Notes under the pieces: generated by a model
Told to the model about the DNA's origin: nothing
The model's database searches: none
Seen by the model: the letters and a program-made list of their open reading frames with translations, nothing else
Source: Chitinophagaceae bacterium
GTDB lineage: Bacteria > Bacteroidota > Bacteroidia > Cytophagales > Cytophagaceae
Direction of reading: 5' to 3'
Length of the DNA: 33,473 nucleotides
Assembly (NCBI GenBank): GCA_028288365.1
Contig: JAQBNU010000054.1
Coordinates: 1-33,473, forward strand
Translations under genes and position numbers: made by a program
Shown: piece by piece, positions 17,684-24,532 of the stretch
Numbering within the stretch: position 1 is the first letter of the stretch
Layout of the letters: each line of letters begins with the position of its first letter

Positions 17684-19297
17684 ATGAAGACCAGCTATTT
17701 ACTCTTGATCTTAACCTTGTTTGCTTTTGCGGCACAAGCACAAAACAAACGCGTGGAAGCCAAAGCAGAAATTAAAAACGTGACGGTATTTCTGGATAAA
17801 GCACAAGTGGGAAACCGCGTCAATTGCTCGCTCAATGCCGGAGTCACAGAAGTAGAAATCAAAAACCTACCCATAGGATTGTTTCCAAAAAGTATTCAGG
17901 TAACAGGTAAAGGAGATTATATTTTGTTGGGGGTACAACATAAAATCAATTACCTCAATCCTCATAAAACAGGTGAAGAAGTAAAGGCACTGGAAGATTC
18001 TGTGTATTCATTGACTAATCAGGTCAACTTGTTGACTGAAATGAAACAGGTGTACCAAGAGGAAGAAAACATGATCCTGGCCAATCAAAGCATGAAAGGC
18101 AACGACGCTATATTGAAAGCATTGGAGTTGGAAGACATGGCAGATTTTTACAGGGAACGTTTGACGGACATTCGCAAATCACAGTTGACGAATACTCTTC
18201 ATATCAACAAACTGCAACTGGAGTTGAATAAATACAATCAACAATTGAACATCCTACACAATGAAATGAATAAACCCTCTTCCGATGTCATTGTAAAATT
18301 ATCATCGAAAGTACCGCAGAATGTGCAACTGAATTTGGAATACATCACGGGCAATGCGCGTTGGTATCCACTATATGATATTCGCACGAAGGATCAGGGC
18401 AAAGAAGTACAATTGGCCTATAAGGCACAAGTGGTGCAGGAAACAGGCTTGAACTGGGACAATGTAAAATTAAAGCTCAGCACGACGAACCCTTCCATTG
18501 ATGGAACGAAACCTGCGTTGAATAAATGGTCTTTGGATTTTTATGAACCGGTGCTGTATGAAAAAGAATACAGCAAGGCGAAGAAAAGCATGTACATGTC
18601 AGCGCCTGCTTCTGTACAAAGAGAAGAAGTATCAGAACCAGAACTAGATGCGAGCAGCTCTGCTGATTATACAACGGTGGTACAAACTTCTCTCTTCGCA
18701 GAATTCGACATCGCACTTCCTTATACGATTGAATCCAATCCTACCGGACAATTGGTGGATGTACAAAATTACAACCTCCCTGTATCCTTCCGTCATGGCG
18801 CGGTGCCGAAGTTGAGTAACTCTGCTTATTTGTTGGCAGACATTACAGGATGGGAATCACTGGCCTTATTGCCTGGCACGGCACAACTGTATTACCAAAA
18901 TAATTTTGTAGGAGAATCGCAATTAGATCCGGTCAACTTCAAAGATACGTTGACACTTTCTTTGGGTGCAGATCCTAAAGTATTGGTGGAACGTGAACAG
19001 GTAAAAGATTTTTCCAGCAAAAAATTAATCGGCACGAATAAAAAAGAAGAATATGCCTACCGCATCAAAATCAGAAACACGAAAAAAGAAAACATCAACA
19101 TTCGTGTAGAAGATCAACTACCGGTCAGCGGCAACAATCAGATTGAAGTAGAACTACTCGATGCCAACGGTGGCAAGGTAGAAGCCGATAGCGGCAAGAT
19201 CACCTGGGACCTGAACGTAGCGCCAAATGAAACGAAAGAGATAGTGTTTAAGTATTCGGTGAAGTACCCGAAAGGGAAGACAGTATCGGGATTGTAA
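17684..19297 (+). CDS. DUF4139-domain exported protein (MuiA-like)
   Basis: The protein has 537 residues from the ATG at 17684, which begins a standard signal peptide (MKTSYLLLILTLFAFAAQAQ). The open frame reaches 17642, but the added residues would hide this peptide. An N-terminal DUF4140-type segment (IKNVTVFLDKAQVGNRVNCSL...VEIKNLPIGL) is followed by a charged coiled coil at about 95-190. The DUF4139 beta-rich domain fills the rest (YITGNARWYPLYDIRT, VVQETGLNWDNVKLKLSTTNP, FRHGAVPKLSNSAYLLADI, and a closing WDLNVAPNETKEIVFKYSVKYPKGK). The family includes proteins named mucoidy inhibitor A, but its biochemical role is not established. It is monocistronic here and converges on the ppx-like gene with a long hairpin between them. 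Confidence 0.87.
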   Translation: MKTSYLLLILTLFAFAAQAQNKRVEAKAEIKNVTVFLDKAQVGNRVNCSLNAGVTEVEIKNLPIGLFPKSIQVTGKGDYILLGVQHKINYLNPHKTGEEVKALEDSVYSLTNQVNLLTEMKQVYQEEENMILANQSMKGNDAILKALELEDMADFYRERLTDIRKSQLTNTLHINKLQLELNKYNQQLNILHNEMNKPSSDVIVKLSSKVPQNVQLNLEYITGNARWYPLYDIRTKDQGKEVQLAYKAQVVQETGLNWDNVKLKLSTTNPSIDGTKPALNKWSLDFYEPVLYEKEYSKAKKSMYMSAPASVQREEVSEPELDASSSADYTTVVQTSLFAEFDIALPYTIESNPTGQLVDVQNYNLPVSFRHGAVPKLSNSAYLLADITGWESLALLPGTAQLYYQNNFVGESQLDPVNFKDTLTLSLGADPKVLVEREQVKDFSSKKLIGTNKKEEYAYRIKIRNTKKENINIRVEDQLPVSGNNQIEVELLDANGGKVEADSGKITWDLNVAPNETKEIVFKYSVKYPKGKTVSGL

Positions 19298-19322
19298 GCA
19301 CAGTTATTTATTTAAAGGAACG

Positions 19323-19379
19323 AGGGACGAGAGATCAGGGACGGAAAATATCGTTCCTCGTCCCTGATCTCTCGTCCCT
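19323..19379. terminator. Long hairpin between convergent genes, repeat-derived
   Basis: Perfect 20-base arms gggacgagagatcagggacg (19324-19343) and its complement (19359-19378), extendable by one A-T pair, enclose a 15-base loop. The hairpin lies 26 bases past the DUF4139 stop and abuts the ppx stop codon at 19381-19383, so it can serve both genes. It ends in TTTT on the plus strand. The arms share the core gagatcag with the outer arms at 9427-9436 and 9495-9504, which marks it as part of an intergenic repeat family. Confidence 0.7.
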
Positions 19380-19380
19380 T

Positions 19381-20316
19381 TTAAATCTTTCCACTCACCA
19401 CCAACTTCATCAACCCTTCCTTGAGCGCATAAAAAGACACTTCTATTTTTTCAATTTGCAATTGTTCGATGAGTGTTTCAATCAGTACTAGCGACACCAC
19501 GATCATGTCTACGCGCAAGACAATCATGCCAGGCGTTTTCAGGCGCTCTTCTCTGCTTTTGGCAAGCAGCTCTTTCGCTATGGATTGAAAATCCTGCAAA
19601 GGCAAGCTGTATCCTTTTATTTTCTGACTCAGTATAATTCCATTTTTCTGGCAATAAATATCACAGAGCGTATCAAACGACCCCGAAGAACCGATCATTG
19701 TTTTCACACCACCTCTTCTCAGCATCTCTTTCCATAGGGCTTGCAGCGTGCCTTTCAAATAATAAGCAATCTCTTTGATTTCCGTTTCTGTAATCGGATC
19801 TGCATGATTGAATTTATCCATCAAACGCTGTCCGCCGATTTCAAAACTTTGTTTCCATAAAACCTCTTGCGCATTGCACAACACAAACTCTACACTTCCT
19901 CCACCGATGTCTACGAGCAAGGAAGATTCTGACTCCGGAATCATACCTGTTTGTTTGACTCCTTCATAGATCCAGGAGGCTTCCTGTTCGCCGCTCAGGA
20001 TGAGTGTATCCCAACCTGTTGCTTTTTTTATGGCCGCTAAAAATTCCTGCTGATTGTCTGCCGAGCGCACCGCGCTGGTACCTGTCAATACTACACGATC
20101 CACTTTTTGTTCGTCGCATGTGGTCTTAAACTGAAGCAAGGCCGTCAACGCACGAGCAATCGCATCGGGCATGATGCGGTGGTTGTTGATGCCACCTCTT
20201 CCCAAACTTACCGCTTGTTTGTGATCCAATGTGATTTCATATTGAGTTCCTTCTACAGAGGCTATCAATAAATGAAATGTATTGGTGCCCATGTCGATCA
20301 CGGCTATTTTTTGCAT
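19381..20316 (-). CDS. Ppx/GppA-family phosphatase
   Basis: This enzyme of the exopolyphosphatase/guanosine pentaphosphatase family (ASKHA fold) is expected to hydrolyse polyphosphate or pppGpp in the cytoplasm. It has 311 residues, close to the short catalytic core without the C-terminal HD-like part of E. coli PPX. Motifs are AVIDMGTNTFHLLIA, the catalytic-Glu block LSGEQEASWIYEGV, the phosphate loop LLVDIGGGSVEFVL and MIGSSGSFDTL. The ATG at 20316 (MQKIAVIDMG) is chosen. The open frame extends to 20457, but that would run through the repeats at 20331-20457 and has no family resemblance. The gene converges on the DUF4139 gene. Confidence 0.9.
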   Translation of the reverse strand: MQKIAVIDMGTNTFHLLIASVEGTQYEITLDHKQAVSLGRGGINNHRIMPDAIARALTALLQFKTTCDEQKVDRVVLTGTSAVRSADNQQEFLAAIKKATGWDTLILSGEQEASWIYEGVKQTGMIPESESSLLVDIGGGSVEFVLCNAQEVLWKQSFEIGGQRLMDKFNHADPITETEIKEIAYYLKGTLQALWKEMLRRGGVKTMIGSSGSFDTLCDIYCQKNGIILSQKIKGYSLPLQDFQSIAKELLAKSREERLKTPGMIVLRVDMIVVSLVLIETLIEQLQIEKIEVSFYALKEGLMKLVVSGKI

Positions 20317-20379
20317 ATAGTGAAGATAAGAATTGAGGGACGAGAAAGCAGGGACTAGGGATGATTTTATTTTACACAT

Positions 20380-20402
20380 CTTGTTGGCGTCTCGCCAACA
20401 AG
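20380..20402. repeat. Perfect 10-bp hairpin
   Basis: cttgttggcg (20380-20389) and cgccaacaag (20393-20402) form a perfect stem with a 3-base loop. It is not followed by a T run on either strand, so it is not an obvious terminator. It sits at the edge of the foldback element and may belong to the same repeat unit. Confidence 0.7.
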
Positions 20403-20414
20403 GGGGTAAGCTAC

Positions 20415-20566
20415 AGTCCCATAGGGACAACATATTGGTACCATGGATCATCTTCACTACAAACCTAGTCCCTTTAGGGACTACACCACCTGAGGATATA
20501 TCGTCCCTAAAGGGACTAGGTTATTTTATACTTTTCATGTTACCTCTATGTTGTCCCTACGGGACT
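20415..20566. repeat. Foldback (nested palindromic) element of about 152 bp
   Basis: The core is a perfect 20-bp inverted repeat, aacctagtccctttagggac (20462-20481) against 20503-20522, with a 21-base spacer. Each arm contains a smaller palindrome, gtccct-tt-agggac. Outside it, agtcccatagggacaacat (20415-20433) pairs with 20548-20566 with one difference, and the bases between the two levels still show partial pairing. Three further gtccc/gggac palindromes lie within. The whole resembles a miniature palindromic element with no coding capacity. Confidence 0.8.
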
Positions 20567-20585
20567 TTTATAAAATCGTATTTCA

Positions 20586-20690
20586 TTGCGTTAGGGATAG
20601 CAGCGGAAAGCCCACAGCGAGGCGACAGGATAGAATAAAAACTTAAAATCCATTTCGAGCGAGGACTTGAAGCGAATAGCCCGGCCCCGC
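20586..20690 (-). repeat. Dispersed intergenic repeat, copy 2
   Basis: This is the inverse-orientation partner of the repeat at 14252-14368. On the minus strand it contains gggctattcgcttcaagtcc then tcgctcg, a different central stretch, and ctcgctgtgggctttccgct then gctatccct. The conserved ends are about 30 and 35 bases with only a few changes between the copies. Confidence 0.8.
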
Positions 20691-20852
20691 CAAGCCGCCT
20701 ATTGTTGAGGTATAAAACTTGCTTGGCAGGGAAACGCCCTCCGCTTATCCAATCGTTTCACGTTAAAAAAAAACATACTCTTAATCTACCAATCAAAACT
20801 AAATCACCCCATTCATCTCATAGACACCGTCTTTTACTCCAACCAAAATAAA

Positions 20853-20884
20853 TTTCCTTTTCACCCCATCTATACGTATTTTTG
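20853..20884 (+). promoter_or_regulatory. Promoter of the M42 peptidase operon
   Basis: TTTC (20853-20856) is followed after 20 bases by TATTTTTG (20877-20884), which matches TAnnTTTG. The M42 ATG is at 20905, giving a leader of roughly 13 bases. The -33 element has one difference from TTTG. Confidence 0.55.
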
Positions 20885-20904
20885 AAAGCAAATCATTTAA
20901 TCAC

Positions 20905-21978
20905 ATGGCCACAGAGAACAGTACAGCATTCTTATATAAATACCTGAATAACCCTTCTCCTACCGGATTCGAAGCGGGAGGACAACAAATATGGATGGAT
21001 TATGTTCGTCCCTTTATCGATGAATTCATTGTAGATACTTATGGCACAGCGGTTGGCGTAGTGAATCCCAAAGCGGATTACAAAGTGGTGTTGGAAGCAC
21101 ATGCCGATGAAATCTCCTGGTTTGTCAATTACATCACCAAAGACGGATACATTTACGTGCGCAAAAATGGTGGTTCAGATCATGCCATTGCTCCTTCCAT
21201 GCGTGTGAACATCCACACGGCCAAGGGCATTGTGAAAGGCGTCTTCGGATGGCCAGCCATCCACGTACGTGAAAACGACAAAGACCAACCGACATTGAAA
21301 AACCTGACCATTGATGTAGGTGCCGAAAACAAAGAAGAAGTGGAAGCGATGGGTGTGCATGTAGGTTGTGTCATCACCTTTGTAGACGAACTGACGGAAC
21401 TCAATGGAAAATATTATGTAGGTCGCGCGCTGGACAACCGCATCGGTGGTTACATGATTGCAGAAGTGTTGCGCCTCTTAAAAGAAAACGACATCAAACT
21501 TCCTTTCGGATTGTATGTAGTGAACGCGGTGCAGGAAGAAATCGGATTGCGCGGCGCAGAGATGATCGCTCACCGCATCAAGCCAGATGTAGCGGTGATC
21601 ACCGATGTATGTCACGATACACAATCGCCCATGTACAGCAAGGTACAAAGCGGAGACCTGGCTTGTGGCAAAGGTCCCGTATTGACTTATGGGCCTGCCG
21701 TGCAAAACAACTTATTGAAAATGATCATCGACGTCGCACAGCAAAAAGAAATTCCTTTTCAACGTGCTTCTGCCACACGCTCTACAGGTACCGATACAGA
21801 CTCCTTCGCTTATTCCAATGTCGGCGTGGCTTCTGCCTTGATTTCACTTCCCTTGAAATACATGCACACCACGGTGGAAACGGTTTCACAAAAAGATGTG
21901 GAAGACGTGATACGACTCATGTATGAGTTCGTTATTCAATTACAATCTGGTCATGACTTCCGCTATATAAAACCATAA
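20905..21978 (+). CDS. M42-family metallo-aminopeptidase
   Basis: This 357-residue M42 (glutamyl aminopeptidase/PepA-FrvX-like) enzyme should remove N-terminal residues from peptides in the cytoplasm, usually as a large tetrahedral oligomer. The two-metal site is complete: His66 (EAHADE), Asp177 (ALDNRIG), Glu211 as catalytic base and Glu212 as ligand (NAVQEEIGLRG), Asp234 (VITDVCHD) and His321 (KYMHTTVE). There is no signal peptide. It is first in a plus-strand group; the next gene starts 3 bases after its stop. The clean promoter just upstream supports the ATG at 20905. Confidence 0.94.
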   Translation: MATENSTAFLYKYLNNPSPTGFEAGGQQIWMDYVRPFIDEFIVDTYGTAVGVVNPKADYKVVLEAHADEISWFVNYITKDGYIYVRKNGGSDHAIAPSMRVNIHTAKGIVKGVFGWPAIHVRENDKDQPTLKNLTIDVGAENKEEVEAMGVHVGCVITFVDELTELNGKYYVGRALDNRIGGYMIAEVLRLLKENDIKLPFGLYVVNAVQEEIGLRGAEMIAHRIKPDVAVITDVCHDTQSPMYSKVQSGDLACGKGPVLTYGPAVQNNLLKMIIDVAQQKEIPFQRASATRSTGTDTDSFAYSNVGVASALISLPLKYMHTTVETVSQKDVEDVIRLMYEFVIQLQSGHDFRYIKP

Positions 21979-21981
21979 TCC

Positions 21982-22503
21982 ATGCACTTCGCTCTGCTTT
22001 TGTTTTTCATTGTCATCGCACCTGTCATCTCCGGTTGTTTCGGAGCGGTGTACGATATGATTGTATATACCTTGTCTCCTGAGTTCTTTACAGAATACAG
22101 GTTTCCTCAATTTGATATTTCACAAAAAATGAGACCCATTGTAGGTGCCGCCATCATTGGTTTTTCCAACAGTTGGGCGATCGGCATTCCGATTGGCATT
22201 ATCCTGGCTACGATGTCCTACATGCACAGAAGTATCCATAAGACGTTCAAGTATATGATCATCTCTTACGTGATCGCTATCGTGACGTCCATTGTTTTTA
22301 CTAGTATTGGTTTGATGCTAATGAAAGATCAATTGTCGCATAACATGTACATCGGCACAGACAAAGCCTTACAACGCACGGTCGAAATCATTGTAGACAT
22401 GAACAACTTTACGCAGGCAGGAGCATTGATCGGTACGGCGCTGGCTTGTGCCTGGCAATTGTACATGATCCTGAAGAAAAAGGAACGCGCAGAAGAGTTT
22501 TAG
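21982..22503 (+). CDS. Small multi-pass membrane protein, unknown function
   Basis: The 173-residue protein has four predicted membrane segments (about 2-27, 50-75, 88-112 and 142-160) joined by short loops, and a charged cytoplasmic tail LKKKERAEEF. I recognise no family. Phrases such as GCFGAVYDMIVYTLSPEFFTEYRFPQF near the first helix may mark a Bacteroidota-specific family. It starts 3 bases after the M42 stop and is followed by the exporter gene after 58 bases, so it is probably co-expressed with the peptidase. No motif suggests an enzyme. Confidence 0.75.
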   Translation: MHFALLLFFIVIAPVISGCFGAVYDMIVYTLSPEFFTEYRFPQFDISQKMRPIVGAAIIGFSNSWAIGIPIGIILATMSYMHRSIHKTFKYMIISYVIAIVTSIVFTSIGLMLMKDQLSHNMYIGTDKALQRTVEIIVDMNNFTQAGALIGTALACAWQLYMILKKKERAEEF

Positions 22504-22561
22504 TGTTCTGATCAAACCCATCGTTGATGCGGGTTAATCCACCTTTCAAAAAACACCCTCG

Positions 22562-24355
22562 TTGAAAAAAGAAACAGCAGCTAAAGTAAGCGGTAATTTA
22601 TTTGACATTCAGGTCACTTCGAAACTTGCCCGATACATCAAACCCTACCGCGGCTTATTCATATTGGAGATTTTCCTGACCATCGTTGTCGCTTTGCTCG
22701 CTACAGTAAAGCCTTACATTGTTCAATACACCATCGATCACCAGATCGCCAGCGGAGATGTGATGGGTTTGTATTACATGATCGGTTTGTTGCTGATCAT
22801 CCTGATTGTACACACCATCATTTCCTACGCCAATACCTACCTGGCCGACTGGCTTGGACAAAGTATCATCCGTGACATCCGCATCAAACTGTATGCACAC
22901 CTCATGCGTTTCCGTTTGAGCTTTTTTGATAAAACACCCATCGGCCGATTGGTGACCCGTAACATCTCTGACATTGAAACGCTTTCTAACTTCACAAGTG
23001 AAGGGTTGGCGGGCATTCTGGGTGATGTGCTGCAATTGGCTTTTATTCTATCGTTCATGTTGTACATGAACTGGAAACTGACGCTCATCAGCCTTTCCGT
23101 GTTGCCTATACTATTGATCAGTACTTACGTCTTTAAAGAAAGCATCAAGCATTCCTTCAACCTGGTACGAACAGCTGTTTCCAATTTGAATACCTTTGTG
23201 CAGGAACACATTACAGGCATGGCCGTCGTACAGATCTTCAACAGCGAGGAACGCGAGTACAAAAAATTTGAAGCCATCAACGAAGAACACCGCGATGCCA
23301 ATTTAAAATCTGTTTTATATTATTCCATTTATTTCCCTATCGCTGAAATCATCGGTGCTTCAGGCATAGGACTCCTCGTATGGATGGGATCGAAAGAAGT
23401 ATTGTCGGGCTATACCACGGCCGGTACATTGATTTCTTTCATCATGTACATCTCCATGTTTTTCCGCCCGATCCGAATGATTGCTGATCGCTTCAACACC
23501 TTGCAGTTAGCAGCTGTGAGTGCCGATCGTATTTTCATTTTGTTAGAAGACAACGACGAAATTGCAGAAAACGGTACGCTTCAAAAAACGAACATAGAAG
23601 GTGAAGTGACCTTTGATCATGTTTCCTTTGGATACGACGATGATCGCTATGTATTGAAAGACATTTCATTTACGGTACACAAAGGACAAACCTTTGCCCT
23701 CGTAGGTCCAACAGGCGCCGGTAAGTCTTCCATCATCAACCTGATCTCCCGCTTATACGACATCCAAAAAGGGAAAATACTCATCGACGGTATTGATGTC
23801 CGCCAATTTGAATTGAGCAACCTGCGCGCGCAGATTGGAACGGTACTTCAGGATGTTTTTCTTTTTTCAGACAGCATCAGGAACAACATCACCCTACACA
23901 ATCCCGACATCAGTGACGCACAGATCTGGGAAGCAGCCGAATTGGTAGGGGCAGCGCCATTCATCCGTCAACTGCACGGTCAATTGGATTATAAAGTGAT
24001 GGAACGCGGAGGCACATTATCTGTGGGACAACGTCAATTGATCTCTTTCATTCGCACGCTGGTTTATGATCCAAAAATCATCATCCTCGACGAAGCCACT
24101 TCATCCATTGATGGAGAAACAGAAGAACTGATTCAGGAAGCCATTTTAAAATTGATGAAGGGCCGTACGGCCATTGTGATTGCACACCGTCTTTCTACCG
24201 TACAACACGCTGACACTATTTTAGTTATAGAACAGGGTGAGATCAAAGAGCGAGGCAATCACCAGCAATTGCTCCAGCTCGGAGGCATCTATAGTCAGAT
24301 GGCGACGGTACAGTTCAAAAATAGTGAACAGTCATCAGTGGACAGTGGTCAGTAG
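22562..24355 (+). CDS. ABC exporter half-transporter, MsbA-like
   Basis: A type IV ABC exporter subunit of 597 residues that should work as a homodimer. Six transmembrane helices occupy about 30-310. The ATPase domain has Walker A GPTGAGKSS at 382-390, a Q-loop in VLQDVFLF, the signature LSVGQ at 486-490, Walker B with Asp510-Glu511 (IIILDEATSSID) and the H-loop IAHRLST. All catalytic residues are present. The substrate (lipid, peptide or drug) is unknown. The start is a TTG at 22562; no upstream in-frame ATG exists and the first internal ATG is too late, since family members keep the residues before the first helix. The last residues, SEQSSVDSGQ, are encoded by an intergenic repeat that also supplies the stop codon. 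Confidence 0.92.
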   Translation: MKKETAAKVSGNLFDIQVTSKLARYIKPYRGLFILEIFLTIVVALLATVKPYIVQYTIDHQIASGDVMGLYYMIGLLLIILIVHTIISYANTYLADWLGQSIIRDIRIKLYAHLMRFRLSFFDKTPIGRLVTRNISDIETLSNFTSEGLAGILGDVLQLAFILSFMLYMNWKLTLISLSVLPILLISTYVFKESIKHSFNLVRTAVSNLNTFVQEHITGMAVVQIFNSEEREYKKFEAINEEHRDANLKSVLYYSIYFPIAEIIGASGIGLLVWMGSKEVLSGYTTAGTLISFIMYISMFFRPIRMIADRFNTLQLAAVSADRIFILLEDNDEIAENGTLQKTNIEGEVTFDHVSFGYDDDRYVLKDISFTVHKGQTFALVGPTGAGKSSIINLISRLYDIQKGKILIDGIDVRQFELSNLRAQIGTVLQDVFLFSDSIRNNITLHNPDISDAQIWEAAELVGAAPFIRQLHGQLDYKVMERGGTLSVGQRQLISFIRTLVYDPKIIILDEATSSIDGETEELIQEAILKLMKGRTAIVIAHRLSTVQHADTILVIEQGEIKERGNHQQLLQLGGIYSQMATVQFKNSEQSSVDSGQ

Positions 24356-24407
24356 TTTTTTTAATTGTTGAAGTTCAGCGAAGGCGAAAAACTGTTCACT
24401 GACCACT
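24323..24407. repeat. Inverted repeat of the agtggtcagt family at the exporter 3' end
   Basis: agtgaacagt (24323-24332) and agtggtcagt (24344-24353) on the left match, as inverse copies, the fused unit actgttcactgaccact (24391-24407) on the right. The left copies are inside the exporter reading frame and the TAG stop begins at 24353. The same core recurs at the end of purD (33379-33406). Confidence 0.75.
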
Positions 24408-24472
24408 TCTCCTAAAAGGCCTTTTTTCACCGACATAGTGTGAAATTATATCTCCATACAGCTTCCATTTTA

Positions 24473-24505
24473 TTGGGTAGATTAACGTTTATTTTTCTAA
24501 CTTCG
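24473..24505 (+). promoter_or_regulatory. Candidate promoter of the GT117 gene
   Basis: TTG (24473-24475) and TAACTTCG (24498-24505), separated by 22 bases, fit the Bacteroidota pattern with the common TTCG variant. The ATG follows 28 bases later at 24533. This supports that start over the in-frame GTG at 24440, which would lie upstream of the promoter. Confidence 0.5.
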
Positions 24506-24532
24506 CCCTTTGCGATAACTGACCTTTTATTT

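Larger units (their letters stand above)
20317..20904. other. 588-base gene-free repeat nest
   Basis: This spacer between the divergent ppx-like and M42 genes has no credible coding frame. From left to right it holds a degenerate copy of the gggacgaga motif (20339-20357), a 10-bp hairpin (20380-20402), a foldback element (20415-20566), a dispersed repeat copy (20586-20690), then about 185 AT-rich bases that end with the M42 promoter. All the structured parts are repeats rather than visible genes. Confidence 0.8.

Noticed and set aside
20317-20457. N-terminal extension of the Ppx/GppA gene
   Set aside because: It would translate intergenic repeats; the family begins with the AVIDMGTNT strand that follows the ATG at 20316.
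20380-20570. CRISPR-like array from the repeated gtccc/gggac units
   Set aside because: The units are palindromic, unequally spaced and in alternating orientation; there are no constant-length spacers and no cas genes.
20586-20690. tRNA or small structured RNA in the GC-rich repeat
   Set aside because: No cloverleaf, TTC-arm or CCA end can be drawn, and the same sequence recurs at 14252-14368 with a different centre.
21366-21926. A 186-codon frame on the plus strand inside the M42 gene
   Set aside because: It is a +1 shadow of a complete M42 enzyme and its product is Arg/His/Cys-rich low-complexity sequence typical of an off-frame reading.
20905-24355. A bacteriocin maturation and export system (peptidase plus exporter)
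   Set aside because: The exporter has no C39 peptidase domain, M42 enzymes are general aminopeptidases, and no precursor peptide gene is visible.
24440-24532. GTG-started extension of the GT117 protein
   Set aside because: It would start upstream of the TTG/TAACTTCG promoter candidate and adds a hydrophobic stretch not expected before the MNYQRINNITGW start.
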